Part shown: positions 5,770 to 6,870 of the stretch, in pieces
Numbering within the stretch: position 1 is the stretch's first letter
Layout: every line of letters begins with the position of its first letter
From: Candidatus Nanopelagicales bacterium
GTDB taxonomy: Bacteria > Actinomycetota > Actinomycetes > S36-B12
Length of the DNA stretch: 6,870 nt
Assembly (NCBI GenBank): GCA_030836325.1
Contig: JAURQC010000052.1
Span: 1-6,870 of the forward strand
Direction of reading: 5' to 3'
Made by a program: the position numbers and the translations under genes
The notes under the pieces: generated by a model
Databases searched by the model: none
Told to the model about the DNA's origin: nothing
Seen by the model: only the letters and a program-made list of their open reading frames with translations

Positions 5770-6870
5770 GACGCGCGCGGCTTCTCGCGCATCTCAAACG
5801 TCTCGATGACGTCGTCGACCTTCACGTCCTGGTACGAGCCGAGGTTGATACCGCACTCGTAACCCTCACGGACCTCGGTGACGTCGTCCTTGAAGCGGCG
5901 CAAGCCGGCGATCGACAAGTTTTCCGCCACCACTGCGCCGTCGCGGATGAGGCGAGCCTTGGCGTTGCGCTTGACCTCACCGGATTGCACAAGACACCCA
6001 GCGATCGTGCCGAACTTGGAAGACTTGAACACCTCGCGTACCTCTGCGGTGCCGAGCTGAGCTTCCTCGTATTCCGGCTTGAGCATGCCCTTAAGAGCCG
6101 ACTCGATTTCATCGATCGCCTGGTAGATGACGCTGTAGTAGCGCACATCCACACCTTCGGCGGTCGCGAACTCTGCAACCTTGCCTTCGGGTCGGACGTT
6201 GAAGCCGATGATGATCGCCTTCGACGCACTGGCCAAAGTGACGTCGTTCTTCGTGATCGCACCGACGCCGCGGTGGATGACGCGAAGGTTGACGTCGTCA
6301 CCGACGTCGATCTTCATCAACGCATCCTCCAGAGCCTCGACCGAACCGGAAACGTCACCCTTGATGATGAGAGTGAGTTCTTGCACCTCACCCTTCTCCA
6401 AGGACTCCAAGAAGTCCTCAAGAGAACGCTTCACACGGCTCTTTGCCAGTTGCGCGTTGCGTTCACGAGCTTGCCGGGTTTGCGCAATGTGCCTGGCGGT
6501 GCGGTCCTCCTCCACCACGAGGAAGGAATCGCCAGCACCGGGAACCGAGGTGAGACCAAGCACCTGCACCGGAGTGGACGGGCCTGCTTCCTCAACAGGG
6601 TTGCCGGCGTCGTCGAGCATCGCTCGAACGCGGCCGAAGGCATCACCTGCGACGATCGAATCGCCCTGACGCAACGTTCCGCGTTGGACGAGGACGGTCG
6701 CCACCGGGCCGCGACCACGGTCCAAGTGTGCTTCGATCGCCACACCCTGAGCGTTTTGGTGAGGGTTGGCGGTCAGTTCGAGTGCAGCATCCGCAGTCAG
6801 CAGCACGGCCTCAAGCAGTTGCTCGATACCCATTGACTGCAACGCCGAGACGTCCACGAACATCGTGTCG
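5766..6870 (-). CDS. infB: Translation initiation factor IF-2, C-terminal part, cut by window edge
   Basis: IF2 is the GTPase that brings initiator fMet-tRNA to the 30S subunit and promotes 50S joining. The visible 367 residues begin at the very end of the G domain, with the G5-type motif in FVDVSALQ, followed by the linking helix [16 protein letters not shown]. Next comes beta-barrel domain II ([25 protein letters not shown]). The domain with [13 protein letters not shown] and [14 protein letters not shown] follows. The C-terminal fMet-tRNA-binding barrel ends with [27 protein letters not shown]. The start, the variable N-terminal region and the GTP-binding motifs G1-G4 lie past the right edge. 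No frameshift or internal stop is seen. It is the first of the co-directional infB-rbfA-truB group, and its stop codon lies in an inverted repeat. Confidence 0.97.
   Translation of the reverse strand, partial: DTMFVDVSALQSMGIEQLLEAVLLTADAALELTANPHQNAQGVAIEAHLDRGRGPVATVLVQRGTLRQGDSIVAGDAFGRVRAMLDDAGNPVEEAGPSTPVQVLGLTSVPGAGDSFLVVEEDRTARHIAQTRQARERNAQLAKSRVKRSLEDFLESLEKGEVQELTLIIKGDVSGSVEALEDALMKIDVGDDVNLRVIHRGVGAITKNDVTLASASKAIIIGFNVRPEGKVAEFATAEGVDVRYYSVIYQAIDEIESALKGMLKPEYEEAQLGTAEVREVFKSSKFGTIAGCLVQSGEVKRNAKARLIRDGAVVAENLSIAGLRRFKDDVTEVREGYECGINLGSYQDVKVDDVIETFEMREKPRAS

Noticed and set aside
5985..6836. 283-codon plus-strand open frame opposite infB
   Set aside because: Antisense to unmistakable IF2 domains, with no start signal or recognisable motif.

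Overview
The window is a conserved translation and RNA-metabolism locus from a G+C-rich bacterium, almost certainly an actinobacterium. The support is the protein sequences (actinobacterial-type PNPase, RbfA and IF2), GTG starts, and TANNNT -10 boxes placed directly upstream of start codons, as in leaderless actinobacterial genes. I cannot name a genus. No mobile element, CRISPR array, tRNA or rRNA is visible.

Layout, read along the minus strand in the direction of transcription: infB (IF2, 3' part only, enters at the right edge), rbfA, truB, then after an interruption ribF, rpsO and pnp (5' part only, leaves at the left edge). This is the common infB-rbfA-truB-ribF-rpsO-pnp order. The only plus-strand gene is a 14-segment DHA2-type major facilitator transporter between ribF and truB. 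It diverges from ribF and converges on truB, and its stop codon overlaps the truB stop codon. The truB-to-ribF transcription path is therefore broken, and ribF appears to have its own promoter.

The minus-strand genes share a theme. IF2 and RbfA act in initiation and 30S maturation, TruB modifies tRNA U55, S15 nucleates the 30S platform, and PNPase degrades RNA. RibF makes FMN and FAD and often sits in this cluster. The transporter has no obvious functional link to them and its substrate cannot be read from sequence.

The gaps hold most of the less expected signals. There are three stacked hairpins in the short leader before rpsO, one capped by a GNRA tetraloop. A perfect 8-bp hairpin lies between rpsO and pnp, and its 5' arm is also complementary to the pnp ribosome-binding region. 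Another perfect 8-bp inverted repeat spans the infB stop codon. A 116-bp divergent region carries two apparent leaderless promoters. I do not see an undescribed multi-gene system here; the candidates worth testing are RNA-level regulation around rpsO-pnp and the placement of the transporter.
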